From the NCBI RefSeq assembly GCF_000750635.1, contig NZ_CCDM010000001.1:186001-250000 (forward strand): a DNA stretch of 64,000 bases. The letters are read 5' to 3'. Position 1 is the first letter of the stretch, and each line of letters starts with the position of its first letter. This document shows, piece after piece, positions 25,810-34,157 of the stretch. Below the pieces are notes generated by a model. The model saw nothing but the letters and a program-made list of their open reading frames with translations, was not told the DNA's origin and searched no databases. Made by a program: the position numbers and the translations under genes. Source of the DNA: Oceanobacillus jeddahensis (GTDB lineage Bacteria > Bacillota > Bacilli > Bacillales > Amphibacillaceae).

Positions 25810-27058
25810 ACGAGTGCCAGAAATTCGGTTTCCTAGGTTTAGTGAAGAGTGGGATCCGCGTAAGTTAAGTGAACTTATGGATTTTTCAAATGGAATTAAT
25901 GCACCAAAAGAGAGTTATGGCAAGGGTAGAAAAATGATTAGTGTTATGGATGTTCTTGATGAGAGTCCTATAAAATATAAAAACATTAGAAATTCAGTTG
26001 AAGTAGATAAAGAAAATGAATATAAAAATAGAGTAGAAAAAGGTGATTTGGTTTTTGTCAGGTCATCGGAAGTAGTTGAAGAAGTTGGATGGTCAAAGGC
26101 CTATTTAGAAGATGAATATGCTCTTTATAGTGGGTTTGCTATCCGCGGTAAGAAGAAAAATGAATATGATGCTAGATTTATCGAACTTAATTTAAATAGT
26201 TCTAGTCGAAAGCAAGTTGAGCGAAAAGCTGGAGGAAGTACACGTTTCAATGTCAGCCAATCCATTCTTAACAGTATTGTTATTAGAGACCCTAGTATAG
26301 AAGAACAAACCAAAATCGGTGAGCTCTTCAACCAACTAGAAGATACTATCACTCTTCATCAGCAAGAACTAACCACCCTCAAACAAACAAAACAGGGGTT
26401 CTTGCAAAAAATGTTTCCAAAAATAGGGGAGTCTCTGCCGGAAGTACGTTTCCCGGGGGTTACTAGTGATTGGAAAGATTATCGCCTATCAGATATAGGA
26501 TCGACTTATACGGGGTTAAGCGGAAAGACTAAGGAAGATTTCGGTGCAGGAGAAGGTAGGTTTGTTACTTATAAGAATGTATTTGCAAATGTAAGAGCAA
26601 AGGAAGATTCTAGAAGGCTTGAAAAAGTAGATATCAGTGATGGAAAACATCAAAACAAAGTTATAAAAGGCGATCTTTTATTTACAACTTCTTCTGAAAC
26701 ACCTGAAGAGGTAGGGATGGTATCTTATTGGGGCGGTAGTATGGATAATGTTTATCTAAATAGCTTCTGTTTTGGCTATAGAATTAATGTCCCAGATATT
26801 GACCCACTATTTTTAGCTTACTTATTACGTTCAAGTAAGTATAGATTAAAAATAACAATACTAGCACAAGGATCAACTAGATTTAACTTGTCAAAAAAAG
26901 AACTGTTAAAGTTAATAATTGAGATTCCATCTATAGAAGAACAGTTGAAAATAGCCAATTTTTTCAAACAACTAGACAACACCATCGCTCTTTATCAACA
27001 AGAACTAGACACCCTAAAACAAACCAAAAAAGCTTTACTGCAAAAAATGTTTGTTTAA
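25799..27058 (+). CDS. hsdS: Type I restriction-modification specificity subunit
   Basis: The 419-residue protein has two target-recognition domains (about 1-160 and 215-370). Each is followed by a similar conserved helix (EEQTKIGELFNQLEDTI and EEQLKIANFFKQLDNTI), giving the pseudo-symmetric HsdS layout. It binds a bipartite DNA target and sets the specificity of the complex. The start is GTG with GAGGTG upstream inside hsdM. The two helical regions are close repeats at DNA level, which could allow domain exchange by recombination. The two recognition domains differ from that of the half-size protein upstream. Confidence 0.93.
   Translation: MGNKRVPEIRFPRFSEEWDPRKLSELMDFSNGINAPKESYGKGRKMISVMDVLDESPIKYKNIRNSVEVDKENEYKNRVEKGDLVFVRSSEVVEEVGWSKAYLEDEYALYSGFAIRGKKKNEYDARFIELNLNSSSRKQVERKAGGSTRFNVSQSILNSIVIRDPSIEEQTKIGELFNQLEDTITLHQQELTTLKQTKQGFLQKMFPKIGESLPEVRFPGVTSDWKDYRLSDIGSTYTGLSGKTKEDFGAGEGRFVTYKNVFANVRAKEDSRRLEKVDISDGKHQNKVIKGDLLFTTSSETPEEVGMVSYWGGSMDNVYLNSFCFGYRINVPDIDPLFLAYLLRSSKYRLKITILAQGSTRFNLSKKELLKLIIEIPSIEEQLKIANFFKQLDNTIALYQQELDTLKQTKKALLQKMFV
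26296..26412 (+). repeat. Central repeat of hsdS
   Basis: This block and 26933-27049 are near-identical in layout and much of their sequence (both begin ATAGAAGAACA and end CAAAAAATGTTT). They encode the two coiled-coil spacer regions. Homology of this kind lets hsdS domains be exchanged. Confidence 0.75.
26933..27049 (+). repeat. C-terminal repeat of hsdS
   Basis: Partner of the block at 26296-26412. It encodes the second spacer helix. Confidence 0.75.
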
Positions 27059-27082
27059 GCTGCAGAGAGGAGGAGGGAAATC

Positions 27083-30000
27083 ATGACAAAGCCATCCCAT
27101 AACAATGAAACGGAAGTCGAACGTCGGCTGATTGAAGTGTTGGGAGAAGGGTATAATCAGTGGTATTATCGCCCTGACTTAAAGTCTGAGGAAGACCTCT
27201 GGAACAACTTGCGTAAAAAAATAACACAAAATAATTTATCTGAACTTGGAGAACATCCGATTACAGATCAAGAATTCGATAAGATTAAAACAGAACTTTT
27301 ATTAAAAACAAAAACCCCCTTTGATACTGCAAAATGGCTCAAAGGGGAGAATGGAATAGCACGAATCACTATTGAACGGGAGGACGCTTCATTAGACCCG
27401 ATGTCATTAGTGTTGTATTCGAATCATGACATAGGCGGTGGAATTTCTTCATATGAAGTTGTCCATCAAATATCCAAACAAAAAAAGTACATAGATGATC
27501 GTGATCGACGCTTTGATGTTACGCTGTTAATTAACGGTTTGCCGATAGTTCAAATTGAATTAAAGCAAGCGAGTGCAAAAGATGGCGTATTCCAAGCGTT
27601 TAACCAAATAAAAAAATATGCTGAAGAAGGGATGTATCGAGGGAATATCTTCTCCACATTGCAGCTATTTGTCGTTTCCAATGAACAAACGACACGCTAT
27701 TTTGCCAATGCGATGCCTAAATATATGCATAGGAAATTTTTATTTAGCTGGAGAACGACGGACAATCAAAAAGTAGAAAATCTCTATGAATTTGTGAAAC
27801 AAGTTTTAAATATTCCGGATGCTCATCGATTGATTGCCGATTATACCATTGTGAGTGAAGACCAGGACAATAAAGTATTAATAGTTTTACAGCCGTATCA
27901 AATACATGCAATCCAATCCTTATATAAATCTGCCATGCAGCATAAGTCTGGGTTTGTTTGGCATGCAACTGGTTCTGGAAAAACATTAACCAGTTTTGTG
28001 TCTACCAAACTATTAGCGCAAAAGCCAGGTATCGATCGTACTATTATGCTTATAGACCGCAAAGATTTAGATAATCAAACAACATCAGAATTCACAAAAT
28101 TTGCTTCAGAATATAATACTGGCATTTCTTCTGGTAATGTAAGATCTAATAGTTTAATTGTTGGTACTGGCAGTGCAAAAGAATTAAGTAGCACGCTGTT
28201 ATCAGATGCCAATACAAATGCAGTCATCATTACGACGCGCCAGAAGTTAGAGTCTGCATTACGTTACGCACGAAAGGCTGAAGAGAGTAAAGGTACACAA
28301 CGCTTTAAAAAGTTGTTGGGACAACATATCGTTTTTATCGTGGATGAATGTCATCGAGCTTTAAGTGCAGAAGGAATGGAAAAGATGAAAGATTTCTTTC
28401 CAAATTCTACATGGTTTGGTTTTACAGGTACACCAATCTTTAATGTTAATAAAAAGCAGGCGAAAGGGCAATTAGCACGTACGACCCGTGATCAATATGG
28501 AGAGGTTTTACATACTTATACCATTAAAAATGCCTTAGAAGACGGTGCTGTTTTAGGGTTTCAAGTAGAGCATGAAGATACAATTGAACGCACGTCTCTA
28601 AATAATTACATCTATGACAGGCTCCGTCAAAGTGAAAAGTATGCTGATGCAAAGGATATTAAAATAAATAATGAGATCGATCAAATGGATGGAATCAAGA
28701 AGGAAATGTATATAGAACCTGCTTCTTTTGAAAAAGATGAACATATTCAAAAGGTTATCCGCAAGATTTTCCGTCCAGATAACGCCTATATGAAATTTGA
28801 TTTTCAAAATGGACGTCCGCAAAAATCCGCCATCTTAACAACAAGCTCTATTAAAATGGCAAAACGTTATTACCATGCAATTAAAGATATGGTTAAAGAT
28901 GCTGATTGGCTGACAAATGAATTTGCTGATCACCCGATAAGAAAAGGGCGTACCATTGAAGATCCAGACTTTCCACGGATTGCGATTACGTATTCTTTAG
29001 AAGAAAACGAAGATAATGTAACAGAGAATCAGGATGAAATGAAAGAAATCATCAAAGATTATAATGATTTTTACGATACAGCCTGGTCTTTAGAAAGTAT
29101 GGAACGTTATAACGGGGATATTAATAATCGGTTAGCACGGAAGAAAGCAGAATTTAAAGAGTTTGGCAAACAAATTGATCTTGTTATTGTCGTGGATCGT
29201 TTATTAACAGGGTTTGATGCACCAACTGTTCAAACGCTTTTTGTGGATCGAAATTTAAGTTATGCGAATTTGATTCAAGCTTTTTCTAGAACGAATCGAA
29301 CTTACCCTGAAAAGACAAAGGGGTTAATTGTCACCTTTAGGAAGCCTTACACAATGGAGCAAAATGTACAGGAGGCAACAAAGCTCTATTCCGAAGACCA
29401 AGAAGAAACTTCATTGATTTATCCAACGTATGAAGAATCAAAAAAACGTCTCAAAAAGGCCCATAAAGAATTGCAGAAGATTGCACCAAATATAGAGGAT
29501 ATAAATGAACATACCCCTATGGAAACTCGAGTTGAATTTGTAAAGGCATTTCAGGAATTAAATAATTCTTATGAAGCGATAGTAACCTACGATGAATACA
29601 ACGATGACATTAAATATTCAAATACATTCCAAGACCAAGTCATGACAATAGAAGAAACTGTAGGCATATATAACACAGTTAAAGGATCATTAATGGATGA
29701 AGAGGAGTCTGATGAACCAGAAGTTGATTTCTCTGATATTGAATTCTACGGGGGAAATACGGCTAAGATTTATGATATCGATGCAACCTATATTGATAAG
29801 TTATTAGAAACTTACTCAGCCAATAATAAAAATATCCGTGACGATATTGAAAATGCTCTCCGAAAACTAGAAAAAGCAGAAATCGTTAAGAATGTGTATC
29901 GTGCCATTTTAAACGCGATTGATAATAAAGAAGTAGATGTAGATGAAGATATTTTTATCATTAAAAGAGCATTCTTTACAGAGGCAAAAAATAATGCGAT

Positions 30001-30241
30001 AGAGGATTTTTCCAACACATGGTTTGTAGAAAAAAATGCATTACATTTATCTGCGATTCAATATATGGTTGGGATGAACTATATTCCGAATACTAGTGAC
30101 ATCATTAATAGCAGGGATTTTAGTAAGTATAAAGATGTTAACCCTGAAGCAAAACCATTGAAGTATGGACCGGAGATGAAGCGCCAGTGGAGGAAAACAT
30201 TAGATGAAGTGATTATACCATTGGATGATGAATTAAGATAG
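27083..30241 (+). CDS. hsdR: Type I restriction endonuclease motor subunit
   Basis: The 1052-residue protein has an N-terminal PD-(D/E)xK nuclease domain (about 145-165, FDVTLLINGLPIVQIELKQ). A superfamily 2 helicase motor follows, with Walker A TGSGKT (from about residue 296), DECHR (from about residue 421), GFTGTP and the later QAFSRTNRT motif. The C-terminus is helical, as expected for contact with the methylase core. It translocates and cuts DNA lacking host methylation. The ATG follows GGAGGAGGG, 25 bases after hsdS. Length and motifs are complete, so the system should be functional. Confidence 0.95.
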   Translation: MTKPSHNNETEVERRLIEVLGEGYNQWYYRPDLKSEEDLWNNLRKKITQNNLSELGEHPITDQEFDKIKTELLLKTKTPFDTAKWLKGENGIARITIEREDASLDPMSLVLYSNHDIGGGISSYEVVHQISKQKKYIDDRDRRFDVTLLINGLPIVQIELKQASAKDGVFQAFNQIKKYAEEGMYRGNIFSTLQLFVVSNEQTTRYFANAMPKYMHRKFLFSWRTTDNQKVENLYEFVKQVLNIPDAHRLIADYTIVSEDQDNKVLIVLQPYQIHAIQSLYKSAMQHKSGFVWHATGSGKTLTSFVSTKLLAQKPGIDRTIMLIDRKDLDNQTTSEFTKFASEYNTGISSGNVRSNSLIVGTGSAKELSSTLLSDANTNAVIITTRQKLESALRYARKAEESKGTQRFKKLLGQHIVFIVDECHRALSAEGMEKMKDFFPNSTWFGFTGTPIFNVNKKQAKGQLARTTRDQYGEVLHTYTIKNALEDGAVLGFQVEHEDTIERTSLNNYIYDRLRQSEKYADAKDIKINNEIDQMDGIKKEMYIEPASFEKDEHIQKVIRKIFRPDNAYMKFDFQNGRPQKSAILTTSSIKMAKRYYHAIKDMVKDADWLTNEFADHPIRKGRTIEDPDFPRIAITYSLEENEDNVTENQDEMKEIIKDYNDFYDTAWSLESMERYNGDINNRLARKKAEFKEFGKQIDLVIVVDRLLTGFDAPTVQTLFVDRNLSYANLIQAFSRTNRTYPEKTKGLIVTFRKPYTMEQNVQEATKLYSEDQEETSLIYPTYEESKKRLKKAHKELQKIAPNIEDINEHTPMETRVEFVKAFQELNNSYEAIVTYDEYNDDIKYSNTFQDQVMTIEETVGIYNTVKGSLMDEEESDEPEVDFSDIEFYGGNTAKIYDIDATYIDKLLETYSANNKNIRDDIENALRKLEKAEIVKNVYRAILNAIDNKEVDVDEDIFIIKRAFFTEAKNNAIEDFSNTWFVEKNALHLSAIQYMVGMNYIPNTSDIINSRDFSKYKDVNPEAKPLKYGPEMKRQWRKTLDEVIIPLDDELR

Positions 30242-30317
30242 AATTGTTCATTTTTTCTCTCCCTACCTTTATAAATTAGTGAATCAACTATTTGGAATTA
30301 CTTTGAATATTGCGAAT

Positions 30318-30772
30318 GAAAAGAGCCGCTTGTGCGGAGTTTAAAGCCAGTAAGTGTGGAGAAAAGAGCCACCGTTTGCGGAACAGTGAGCCACTAATCG
30401 AACTAAATCATTTACAGAATATAGCCTGAGCCACAGCTAAGATGCTTGCTATTTACTGTAACGCCGGATTCTTTGCATTTATTTGCTGGGGGCCCTATCA
30501 GCGAGTGCTTAGATTCGGCCTGCCGTGTTATCATATTTGAGCAGGTGTGCCTCTTAGGCATTAATTGTGCCAGACCTGCGATAGTTCCCCAACACGGACA
30601 AAAGTTAAGTCAATGGTGACGGGCTAAGAAATTGCACTACTCCAAGAGCTGTGAGATAAGTTGTTTCAGAGTTTTATTGATAGCAGTTCTCTTTGTCGCA
30701 CTTACTGGCCCAGTTGTCCACAAACGGTGGTTCAAAACTCCGCGCAACTGGCTCAATCTGTCCGCAATACTT
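30318..30772. repeat. Mosaic of short inverted repeats downstream of hsdR
   Basis: Three short modules occur on the plus strand at 30318-30392 and again, inverted, at 30695-30772. They are a unit like GAGCCGCTTGTGCGGAG, a unit like CCACCGTTTGCGGA and a unit like GCCAGTAAGTGTG. The copies are imperfect and their order is shuffled. Base composition is richer in G and C than the surroundings. It resembles a dispersed intergenic repeat family rather than a transposon; no ORF or terminal duplication was found. The rest of the gap to 31168 holds one small coding-like piece near 30966-31058 with no start. Confidence 0.6.
30523..30597. other. Branched palindrome between the repeat blocks
   Basis: Outer arms CCGTGTT (30523-30529) and AACACGG (30591-30597) enclose GCAGGT (30541-30546) with ACCTGC (30574-30579) and an inner TGCC-TCTTA-GGCA hairpin (30548-30560). 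Nested, spaced stems of this kind could fold as RNA or as a DNA cruciform. No known RNA family is recognised. Confidence 0.4.
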
Positions 30773-31168
30773 ACTTTGACTAAAATGGAGTTTATTATAA
30801 CTGATTAATATTTCTATTTTATAATTTTGGTTATAATCATTTGTACTTCATTATAAAATGAAATGCAACGGCTAAAAAAACATTTTGAAACCACGTATGA
30901 TAAACTAATCCTTTTTTTCAAGAGATTTATTATTAGAAAGAATAAGAATAAGCTGCAATTTAAATAAATACAAAAGTCAAGTTGATAAGTTTGAAGCATA
31001 TCAGATGAAGGATATAAATGGGAGAATAGTACATCCTATTGAAATGTATAAATAAATTAAAGAGAAGTATAAATAGTCATCAAAACATAAATTCATAAGC
31101 TTAATATAGAAATATAATGTATCTATTCATGTATCTTTTATAGTATTAAAGAATTTGCTTTCATCCAT

Positions 31169-31198
31169 TTTACAACCCTCACAATACTCTAGTATAAT
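31169..31198 (+). promoter_or_regulatory. Sigma-A promoter of the sorbose regulator gene
   Basis: TTTACA (31169-31174), an 18-base spacer and TATAAT (31193-31198). The operator-like site follows at 31220. Confidence 0.7.
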
Positions 31199-31219
31199 AA
31201 CTACAAATACTCAAACCAT

Positions 31220-31231
31220 GAACAATTGTGC
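31220..31231 (+). promoter_or_regulatory. Operator copy before the regulator gene
   Basis: GAACAATTGTGC matches 11 of 12 bases of the perfect palindrome GCACAATTGTGC at 32359-32370. It lies just downstream of the promoter, as expected for autoregulation. Confidence 0.65.
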
Positions 31232-31243
31232 AGGAGGTGGAAC

Positions 31244-32200
31244 ATGGATAACCTAGAAGAAGAGCGAACGCTATTAAAACTAGCACAAATGTATTACGAA
31301 AAAGACATGACACAAAGCGAAATTGCCAAGGAGCTAGATATTAACCGCTCAACAATCAGTCGTATGTTGAAAAAGGTGAGAGATAAGGGAATTGTAACTA
31401 CTGTAATTAACTACGATATGTTTGATACATTTACTGTAGAGGAGCAGCTGAAAGAACGTTTCCAGCTGAAGGATGCTATTGTGGTCCCTGTGGGAGAAGA
31501 GCATTCCAAAGAAACAAAGCTATTAGCGATGGGACAAGCTTGTGCAAACTATCTCAATCAAATTGTCCAAAATAAAGATGTTATTGGCTTTTCGTGGGGA
31601 ACCGGTTTAGGTAAGGCAGTAGAGCAATTAGAAACTACATCAAAGAAGGATATCCTTTGTGTGCCAATGATTGGTGGACCTTCTGGAAAGCTGGAGAGCA
31701 AATATCATGTAAATACGATTTGTTTCAAAGCTGCTGAGAAATTTAATGCACAGTCGCTGATGATTGATCTGCCAGCGATTTTAGATAATAGAGAAACACG
31801 AAATCAAATTCTTAAATCCGGTTATTTTGAGGAAATTTCTACAGTGTGGAATTTGGTGACAGTAGCGGTTTTTGGAATTGGATCGATGGAGATTAGCGGA
31901 GAAAGAATCTGGAAAGCTTTCTATGGCAATGCGGTGACGGAGGAATTTAAACGGGATAATGTAGTTGGTGATATCTGTTCTCACTTCTTTGATATCAATG
32001 GAGATGTTGTGAAAACAAGTGTGACGGATCGAACAATTAATATTGGCCTGGATAAAATAAGAAATGCGCGTTATTCCATTGGAGTTGCAGAGTCTAAGGA
32101 AAAGGTGAATGGAATTATTGGAGCGTTAAATAGCGATTTGATGAAAGTGCTGGTAACGACGGAAGAAACAGCAAAGTTAATATTGGAAAAGTCATCTTAA
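31244..32200 (+). CDS. sorC: SorC/DeoR-type sugar-binding transcriptional regulator
   Basis: The 318-residue protein has an N-terminal helix-turn-helix (residues 10-55, KDMTQSEIAKELDINRSTISRMLKK with the SorC-type spacing) and a large C-terminal phosphosugar-isomerase-like effector domain (VIGFSWGTGLGKAVEQL, ending in SVTDRTINIGLDKIRNAR). The ORF opens at TTG 31226, but AGGAGGTGG precisely precedes ATG 31244, so I use that. It is followed by its own terminator and then the sorbose operon. It probably binds the GCACAATTGTGC sites before itself and before the operon, with L-sorbose or sorbose-1-phosphate as likely effector. Confidence 0.88.
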   Translation: MDNLEEERTLLKLAQMYYEKDMTQSEIAKELDINRSTISRMLKKVRDKGIVTTVINYDMFDTFTVEEQLKERFQLKDAIVVPVGEEHSKETKLLAMGQACANYLNQIVQNKDVIGFSWGTGLGKAVEQLETTSKKDILCVPMIGGPSGKLESKYHVNTICFKAAEKFNAQSLMIDLPAILDNRETRNQILKSGYFEEISTVWNLVTVAVFGIGSMEISGERIWKAFYGNAVTEEFKRDNVVGDICSHFFDINGDVVKTSVTDRTINIGLDKIRNARYSIGVAESKEKVNGIIGALNSDLMKVLVTTEETAKLILEKSS

Positions 32201-32222
32201 TGATTAGAAGAATGGGCTAATT

Positions 32223-32261
32223 AGACGGTTTTCTTAGATAAAAAAGAGAATCGTCTTTTTT
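32223..32261 (+). terminator. Terminator of the regulator gene
   Basis: AGACGGTTTTCT (32223-32234) pairs with AGAGAATCGTCT (32245-32256) and is followed by T6. Confidence 0.8.
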
Positions 32262-32302
32262 GTGGTCTAAAAAAGTTCACAGAAAATTATTTACAGAATG
32301 AA

Positions 32303-32331
32303 TTGACAGAGCTAAACGATCACCTTATAAT
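32303..32331 (+). promoter_or_regulatory. Sigma-A promoter of the sorbose operon
   Basis: A consensus TTGACA (32303-32308), 17 bases and TATAAT (32326-32331). The expected start is near 32338, just upstream of the operator. Confidence 0.9.
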
Positions 32332-32358
32332 AAAATCAATCACAAATTCTCATTAGTT

Positions 32359-32370
32359 GCACAATTGTGC
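32359..32370 (+). promoter_or_regulatory. Operator palindrome of the sorbose operon
   Basis: GCACAATTGTGC is a perfect 12-base palindrome about 20 bases downstream of the expected transcription start and 16 bases before the ribosome binding site. It matches the site before the SorC-type regulator gene. Confidence 0.75.
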
Positions 32371-32397
32371 GATTAGATATTTAAAGGAGGAGAGAAA

Positions 32398-33189
32398 ATG
32401 AGCGATTGGTTAGGAATTGGTAATAAGACGGTTATTGTAACAGGCGGTTCTTCAGGAATTGGGAGTGCGATCTCGGACGAGTTAGCGAAGCAAGGAGCAA
32501 ATGTTGTTATTGCAGATATCCAGTCATCTAAGGATTTGCAAGAAAAACAAGTGTTTATTCAAACGGATGTTACGAAAAGAGACAGTGTAGCAAATATGGT
32601 AGATGAGGTTATAGATCGATTTGGAACGATCGATGGATTAGTGAATAATGCGGGTATCAATATTCCACGTTTATTGGTAGACAATGAAAGCGATTACTAT
32701 GAATTGAATGATGCAACGTTCGATAAGATGATTGATATTAACCAAAAAGGTGTCTTTATTTGTTCGCAGCTGGTGGGTAAGAAAATGGCAGAAGCAAAAC
32801 AAGGTGTCATTATTAACATGGCCTCTGAAAGCGGTTTAGAAGGTTCGGAAGGTCAGAGTATATATGCTGCTACTAAAGCTGCACTTTATAGTTATACAAG
32901 ATCTTGGGCGAAAGAGCTTGGAAAATATCATATACGTGTAGCTGGTGTAGCGCCAGGAATATTGGAAGAAACAGGATTACGGACACAGGAATATGAAGAA
33001 GCACTGGCTTATACGAGAGGAATTTCTGTCGATGAACTTCGTGCAAGCTACGATAAAGTTTCCATTCCTATGAAGCGAGTTGGGAAGTTACAAGAAGTAG
33101 CAGATATGGTTAGTTTCTTACTTTCGGATCGCGCTTCCTACGTAACTGGAACAACATATAACATTACTGGAGGAAAATCCAGAGCATAA
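32398..33189 (+). CDS. sorD: Glucitol (sorbitol)-6-phosphate 2-dehydrogenase, SDR family
   Basis: The 263-residue short-chain dehydrogenase has TGGSSGIG, NNAG, the catalytic YAATK and an aspartate after strand 2 (VVIADIQ) that favours NAD. In sorbose pathways it oxidises D-glucitol-6-phosphate to fructose-6-phosphate. It is the first gene behind the operator and is followed 23 bases later by the PTS genes. The assignment rests on the family and on the complete sorbose gene set around it. Confidence 0.85.
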   Translation: MSDWLGIGNKTVIVTGGSSGIGSAISDELAKQGANVVIADIQSSKDLQEKQVFIQTDVTKRDSVANMVDEVIDRFGTIDGLVNNAGINIPRLLVDNESDYYELNDATFDKMIDINQKGVFICSQLVGKKMAEAKQGVIINMASESGLEGSEGQSIYAATKAALYSYTRSWAKELGKYHIRVAGVAPGILEETGLRTQEYEEALAYTRGISVDELRASYDKVSIPMKRVGKLQEVADMVSFLLSDRASYVTGTTYNITGGKSRA

Positions 33190-33212
33190 TCAAGGTATAA
33201 AGGAGAGGTACT

Positions 33213-33644
33213 ATGTTTTCAATTATCGTTGCAGCACATGGCAATTTAGCTGCTTCTCTCATGGAATCAGGAGAAATGATTAGTGGAGAAGCGAAGAATG
33301 TGTATAGTGTGGAGTTCAGGCCAGGAGAAAATACAGATACACTTATTGAAAAATATAACATCATTATTAATGGAGAAGGATTGACAGATTCCAAAATATT
33401 ATTCTTAGTTGATTTATTTGGTGGTAGTCCATATAACGCAGCTAGCATGCTAGCAATGAAGAATGAGAATATCGATATTATCACGGGAGTGAATCTACCA
33501 ATCTATCTAGAAACAAAGATGAACCAAAATTCCAAAGAATTAGAGGAAGTCGTGTCTTATATTAAAGAGATTGCACCATCAACGGTTGTTTCTTTTAAAG
33601 ATTTAGCCGCAAATGTAGAGGAGGATGATTTAGATGAAGATTAA
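33213..33644 (+). CDS. sorF: PTS sorbose/mannose-family EIIA component
   Basis: The 143-residue mannose-family IIA has the phosphorylated histidine His9 in IIVAAHGNLA and the DLFGGSPYNAA motif. It receives phosphate from HPr and passes it to IIB. The last residues are very acidic (VEEDDLDED). It overlaps the start of the IIB gene by 11 bases. Confidence 0.9.
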   Translation: MFSIIVAAHGNLAASLMESGEMISGEAKNVYSVEFRPGENTDTLIEKYNIIINGEGLTDSKILFLVDLFGGSPYNAASMLAMKNENIDIITGVNLPIYLETKMNQNSKELEEVVSYIKEIAPSTVVSFKDLAANVEEDDLDED

Positions 33645-34116
33645 TTTATCACGAATTGATGACCGCTTAATCCATGGACAAGTAACTACCGTTTGGACAA
33701 GAGAGGCAAATGCAGAAAGAATTATTGTGATTAGTGATGAAGTAGCAAAAGATGAAATGCGAAAAACGTTATTAAAACAAGCTGCGCCTCCAGGTGTCAA
33801 AGTCAATATCGTGGATGTAGAGAAAGCAGTTCGTGTTTATAACAATCCTAAATATGCAGATACAACGGTGTTTTTATTATTTGTGAATCCAATTGATGTA
33901 TTAAATGTGGTGAAAGCAGGGTTGCCGTTAAAAGAAATTAATATTGGCGGAATGGCTTATCGTGACGGACGAAAGCAAATTACAAAGTCTATCAGTGTCA
34001 GTGAGGAAGAAATAAAAGCATTTAAAGAATTAAATGAGCTTGGTGTTTATTTGGATCTACGTGTTGTTTATTCGGATTCGTCTCAAGATTTTATGAACAA
34101 GCTTAAGGAAGTTTAA
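33634..34116 (+). CDS. sorB: PTS sorbose-family EIIB component
   Basis: The 160-residue IIB has the active-site His14 in the signature RIDDRLIHGQVTTVW. It transfers phosphate to the incoming sugar, here most likely producing L-sorbose-1-phosphate. Its ribosome binding site (AGAGGAGGATG) lies inside the IIA gene. Confidence 0.93.
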   Translation: MKINLSRIDDRLIHGQVTTVWTREANAERIIVISDEVAKDEMRKTLLKQAAPPGVKVNIVDVEKAVRVYNNPKYADTTVFLLFVNPIDVLNVVKAGLPLKEINIGGMAYRDGRKQITKSISVSEEEIKAFKELNELGVYLDLRVVYSDSSQDFMNKLKEV

Positions 34117-34157
34117 GAAGGAAAAGGAATGTTATTTGAAAAGAGGGGTGAAACATC

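Noticed and set aside
30318-30772. CRISPR array
   Set aside because: The repeats are imperfect, inverted and unevenly spaced, with no constant spacer length and no cas gene.
30318-30772. Insertion sequence
   Set aside because: No transposase frame and no target duplication could be seen around the inverted modules.
30814-30999. 61-codon minus-strand ORF rich in Leu, Phe and Ile
   Set aside because: It lies in very AT-rich spacer DNA without a ribosome binding site and reads as translated AT-rich sequence.
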